DNA of 7,970 nt. Source: Desulfuromusa sp. (GTDB taxonomy: Bacteria > Desulfobacterota > Desulfuromonadia > Desulfuromonadales > Geopsychrobacteraceae). The notes beneath the pieces are model-generated. The model saw only the letters and a list, made by a program, of their open reading frames with translations, ran no database searches and was not told where the DNA came from. This document shows positions 6,110 to 7,970 of this stretch, one piece after another. The position numbers and the translations under genes are program-made. Within the stretch, counting starts at the first letter, position 1, and every line of letters begins with the position of its first letter. The DNA is taken from NCBI GenBank assembly GCA_021157505.1, contig JAGGWI010000186.1, positions 1-7,970 of the forward strand, given 5' to 3'.

Positions 6110-6892
6110 ATGACTTACGAAAATCTATTGATTAAAACTGAAAATGAGATCGCTACCATCACCATCAACCGACCCGAAGCCATGAACGCCCTCAATGAAA
6201 AAACCTTGTTAGAATTGCAAGATATCTTTGTTAGTGTTGCTGAAGATGTTGCTGTCAAAGTGGTTATTCTTACCGGAACTGGAGAAAAAGCCTTTGTTGC
6301 CGGGGCAGACATTGCTGCTATGCAACCCCTTTCAGCCCTTGAAGCACGTCAGTTTGCCAAACTTGGCCACCGGGTCATGTCTACTATTGAACACTGTCCG
6401 CAACCTGTTATTGCCGCCGTCAATGGTTTTGCTTTAGGTGGTGGCTGTGAACTTGCTCTCGGGTGTGATATCCGCATTGTTTCTGAAAATGCCAGATTCG
6501 GCCAACCGGAAGTTAATCTTGGCATTATCCCGGGTTTTGGTGGAACCCAACGCCTGGCAAGGTTGATCGGCAAAGGTCGCGCGATGGAAATGATTTTAAC
6601 CGGCGAAATGATTGACGCTACCGAGGCTTACAGGATCGGACTGGCGAACAAAGTTGTTCCCCTCGATCAACTTCTTGATACCACAAAAAAGATGGCTGCA
6701 GCTATCATCAGCAAAGGATCCTACGCTGTTCAACTGGCCAAAGAGGCAATCCGCAACGGTCTGGAGCTTGATCTTGAGCGGGCAAATCAATACGAAGCAG
6801 AGCTATTTGGACTCTGTTTTGCCACTGTTGACCAGAAAGAAGGAATGAAGGCTTTTCTGGAAAAACGGCAAGCAGAATTCAAGGGGAAATAG
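6110..6892 (+). CDS. Enoyl-CoA hydratase / crotonase family protein
   Basis: The enzyme should hydrate trans-2-enoyl-CoA to (S)-3-hydroxyacyl-CoA in the cytoplasm, reversibly, in fatty-acid or butyrate-type metabolism. The 260 residues are the standard crotonase length. The oxyanion-hole segments are FVAGADI (62-68) and FALGGG (107-112). Both catalytic glutamates are present: E114 in GGGCELALGCD and E134 in FGQPEVNLGIIPG, matching E144 and E164 of the rat enzyme. GGTQRL (144-149) and MILTGEMIDATEA also follow. The sequence resembles clostridial crotonase (Crt) closely in these blocks, so crotonyl-CoA is a likely substrate. The ATG at 6110 has CCGGAG six bases upstream; a TTG at 6083 in frame lacks a site. 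No dehydrogenase or thiolase gene is adjacent, so the pathway direction is not shown. Confidence 0.93.
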   Translation: MTYENLLIKTENEIATITINRPEAMNALNEKTLLELQDIFVSVAEDVAVKVVILTGTGEKAFVAGADIAAMQPLSALEARQFAKLGHRVMSTIEHCPQPVIAAVNGFALGGGCELALGCDIRIVSENARFGQPEVNLGIIPGFGGTQRLARLIGKGRAMEMILTGEMIDATEAYRIGLANKVVPLDQLLDTTKKMAAAIISKGSYAVQLAKEAIRNGLELDLERANQYEAELFGLCFATVDQKEGMKAFLEKRQAEFKGK

Positions 6893-6912
6893 TTTTTTTC
6901 CAACCTTGTTTT
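6880..6912 (+). terminator. Intrinsic terminator overlapping the hydratase stop
   Basis: CAAGGGGAAA (6880-6889) pairs with TTTCC (6897-6901) and, after a two-base AA bulge, CCTTG (6904-6908). TTTT follows at 6909-6912. The stem of about 10 pairs contains the end of the coding sequence and the loop starts at its stop codon. The bulge and the A/T-rich upper stem lower certainty. Confidence 0.4.
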
Positions 6913-6948
6913 CTGGACAGGACAAACCACAAAGTTTTCACTCGCCAC

Positions 6949-6954
6949 TATAAT
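6949..6954 (+). promoter_or_regulatory. Consensus -10 box upstream of the cupin gene
   Basis: TATAAT at 6949-6954 is a perfect -10 hexamer 19 bases before the cupin GTG, placing transcription start near 6961 and directly ahead of the ribosome site. No good -35 lies at normal spacing (ACCACA at 6926-6931); TGGACA at 6914-6919 is too far. An activator may be needed, or the match may be chance. Confidence 0.33.
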
Positions 6955-6973
6955 AATCCAGTAGGAGTATGTC

Positions 6974-7297
6974 GTGTTTCAGAAAAAATCTGCTGAAGGG
7001 TACAAACCGGCTATCGATAAGATTGAAATGAAGACCCTCGTCCATGGTGAGAAAACCCTGTTGGTTGAATTTCGCATGAAAAAAGGGGCTCTCCTCCCCC
7101 GCCATAGTCATCCCCATGAACAGACCGGCTATCTGCTATCTGGTAACATGGAGTTGACTATCGACGCTGAAACCTTCAACGTCAAACCGGGTGACAGCTG
7201 GTGTATCGCTGGGGATATTGAACACAATGCAGTGATTCTGGAAGATACGGTGGCAGTTGAAGTGTTTTCCCCGGTAAGAGAAGATTATCTCCCTTAG
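6974..7297 (+). CDS. Small single-domain cupin protein
   Basis: A 107-residue stand-alone cupin, a beta-barrel metal-binding protein of unassigned substrate. Motif 1 runs from G38 through HSHPHEQ (44-50) to G57, and motif 2 is PGDSWCIAGDIEH (72-84). Likely metal ligands are H44, H46, Q50 (or E49) and H84. The HSHPHEQ version is frequent in small cupin_2 proteins described as sensors, isomerases or detoxifiers, so the family does not fix a role. The GTG start at 6974 has TAGGAG (6962-6967) 6 bases upstream. An ATG at 6969 is out of frame and too near that site. The stop codon TAG is directly followed, after one base, by the inverted-repeat element. Placement before a thioesterase suggests co-transcription. 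Confidence 0.82.
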   Translation: MFQKKSAEGYKPAIDKIEMKTLVHGEKTLLVEFRMKKGALLPRHSHPHEQTGYLLSGNMELTIDAETFNVKPGDSWCIAGDIEHNAVILEDTVAVEVFSPVREDYLP

Positions 7298-7298
7298 G

Positions 7299-7456
7299 AG
7301 GCTGTCCGAGAATACAGGAGCCTACTGCGAAACCGTCTGATCGGTCCATATTTCCGTACATTTTTAACACATAGCGGAGCTATTAGCTCTCAAACCTACG
7401 AAAACCTGTCCTCGACCGGCCAGCTTCTCGCTACGGCACGTATTCTAGGACAGCCT
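7299..7456. mobile_element. MITE-like element with 17-bp inverted terminal repeats
   Basis: A 158-bp non-coding stretch begins AGGCTGTCCGAGAATAC (7299-7315) and ends GTATTCTAGGACAGCCT (7440-7456). The ends are inverted copies matching at 16 of 17 bases. Inside is a perfect palindrome GAGCTA-T-TAGCTC (7377-7389), and ACAGG (7314-7318) is complementary to CCTGT (7405-7409). It has no long reading frame and no transposase, as expected for a miniature element moved in trans. No clear target-site duplication is visible, though AGCCTACTG occurs at 7319-7327 and again at 7452-7460 across the right end. It lies exactly between the cupin stop and the thioesterase ribosome site. In RNA it could fold into one long hairpin affecting expression of the downstream gene. 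The parent transposon is not identified. Confidence 0.6.
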
Positions 7457-7473
7457 ACTGACAGGTGATCAAA

Positions 7474-7899
7474 ATGGCAAAAATTTACAGTTACCGCTTT
7501 ACGATTCCGACTGAAGTGAATGATGAAAACGGTCATGTCAATAACGTCGCCTACGTCCAATGGATGCAAGATGTTGCCACCATGCACTCAGACGCTCAGG
7601 GTTGTACCCGTGAGCTCTACCAGCGCCTTGGCAGTAGCTGGATAGCTCGCTCACATCATATTGAATACCTCAGACCAGCATTTGCCGGTGATGAAATTGA
7701 AATACAAACCTGGGTCTGCAACCTGAAACGTGCCAGTTCACTGCGGCGTTACAAGTTTCTGAATGCAGAGAACCAATCTGTATTGGCCCGGGCTGAAACC
7801 GACTGGGTTTATGTCAATGCGGAGACCGGACGGCCACGTAAAATTGATCCGGAAGTCAGCGAAGCTTTTATCCTCGTCCCTCTGGAGGAAGAACCTTGA
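7474..7899 (+). CDS. Acyl-CoA thioesterase, hotdog fold (4HBT/YbgC-FadM type)
   Basis: Predicted to hydrolyse acyl-CoA thioesters to free acid and CoA in the cytoplasm. The 141 residues are one hotdog domain. The active-site segment is NDENGHVNNVAYVQWMQD (residues 16-33), with D17 at the position of the family's catalytic aspartate, followed by the conserved HVNN and the long central helix. The strand HHIEYLRPAFAGDEIEIQTWV and a later ARAETDWVYVN fit the second half of the fold. The ATG at 7474 is chosen because AGGTGATC (7463-7470), an 8-base match to the anti-Shine-Dalgarno region, lies just upstream; the GTG at 7465 in frame is part of that site. The inverted-repeat element ends 6 bases before it. 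Chain-length preference cannot be read from sequence; with the nearby hydratase, a role in CoA recycling or acid production is inference. Confidence 0.85.
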   Translation: MAKIYSYRFTIPTEVNDENGHVNNVAYVQWMQDVATMHSDAQGCTRELYQRLGSSWIARSHHIEYLRPAFAGDEIEIQTWVCNLKRASSLRRYKFLNAENQSVLARAETDWVYVNAETGRPRKIDPEVSEAFILVPLEEEP

Positions 7900-7956
7900 C
7901 CCTGTTATCAACCTTGAGCAGGAGTAGTTATCGCCAGCCGCTCATAAAGGAGCAAA

Positions 7957-7970
7957 ATGTTGATGGAAAA
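7957..7970 (+). CDS. Start of a further gene, cut by the window edge
   Basis: AAAGGAG (7946-7952) precedes ATG at 7957 by 4 bases; a second in-frame ATG is at 7963. Only five codons are visible, too few to identify. An alternative start in another frame is TTG at 7896, overlapping the thioesterase stop and preceded by GGAGG, with an open frame to the edge. The first choice has the cleaner ribosome site. Confidence 0.45.

Noticed and set aside
1..7970. CRISPR array, defence system, tRNA or phage genes.
   Set aside because: No regularly spaced repeats, no cloverleaf-like tRNA sequence and no defence or phage protein families were seen; all large genes fall in housekeeping or signalling families.

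Overview
The window looks like chromosomal DNA from a Gram-negative anaerobe, most likely of the Desulfuromonadales/Geobacterales group (Desulfobacterota). The nadC-birA-coaX cluster, a PocR-domain GGDEF protein and a clostridial-crotonase-like enoyl-CoA hydratase are my reasons. An OmpA-family lipoprotein shows an outer membrane. The placement is inference from gene content; no rRNA or tRNA gene is present to confirm it. Codon use looks even across the window and I see no transposase gene or phage gene.

Positions 134-2745 (minus strand) hold a compact cofactor operon, read nadC -> birA -> coaX with gaps of 11 and 9 bases. It makes nicotinate mononucleotide (NAD), loads biotin onto carboxylases, and phosphorylates pantothenate (CoA). 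A good extended -10 promoter lies upstream of nadC, pointing away from the divergently transcribed OmpA-family lipoprotein (2979-3884). That lipoprotein gene converges on a PocR-GGDEF diguanylate cyclase gene (4032-5180, minus), with a perfect 15-bp stem terminator between them that serves both strands.

The 5181-5528 stretch is the divergent control region of the cyclase and a tandem-TM2 membrane protein (5529-5927). It contains a 12-bp palindrome and an overlooked 25-codon reading frame with its own ribosome binding site just ahead of the TM2 gene. Rightward, a crotonase-type enoyl-CoA hydratase (6110-6892) ends in a terminator-like hairpin. A small cupin (6974-7297) and a hotdog-fold thioesterase (7474-7899) follow, and the start of another gene lies at the right edge. 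The hydratase and thioesterase both act on acyl-CoA substrates, but their functional link is inference.

The most unusual object is a 158-bp non-coding element (7299-7456) bounded by 17-bp inverted terminal repeats with one mismatch. It lies exactly between the cupin stop codon and the thioesterase ribosome binding site and looks like a miniature inverted-repeat transposable element. I found no clear new multi-gene system; the other genes belong to known families.
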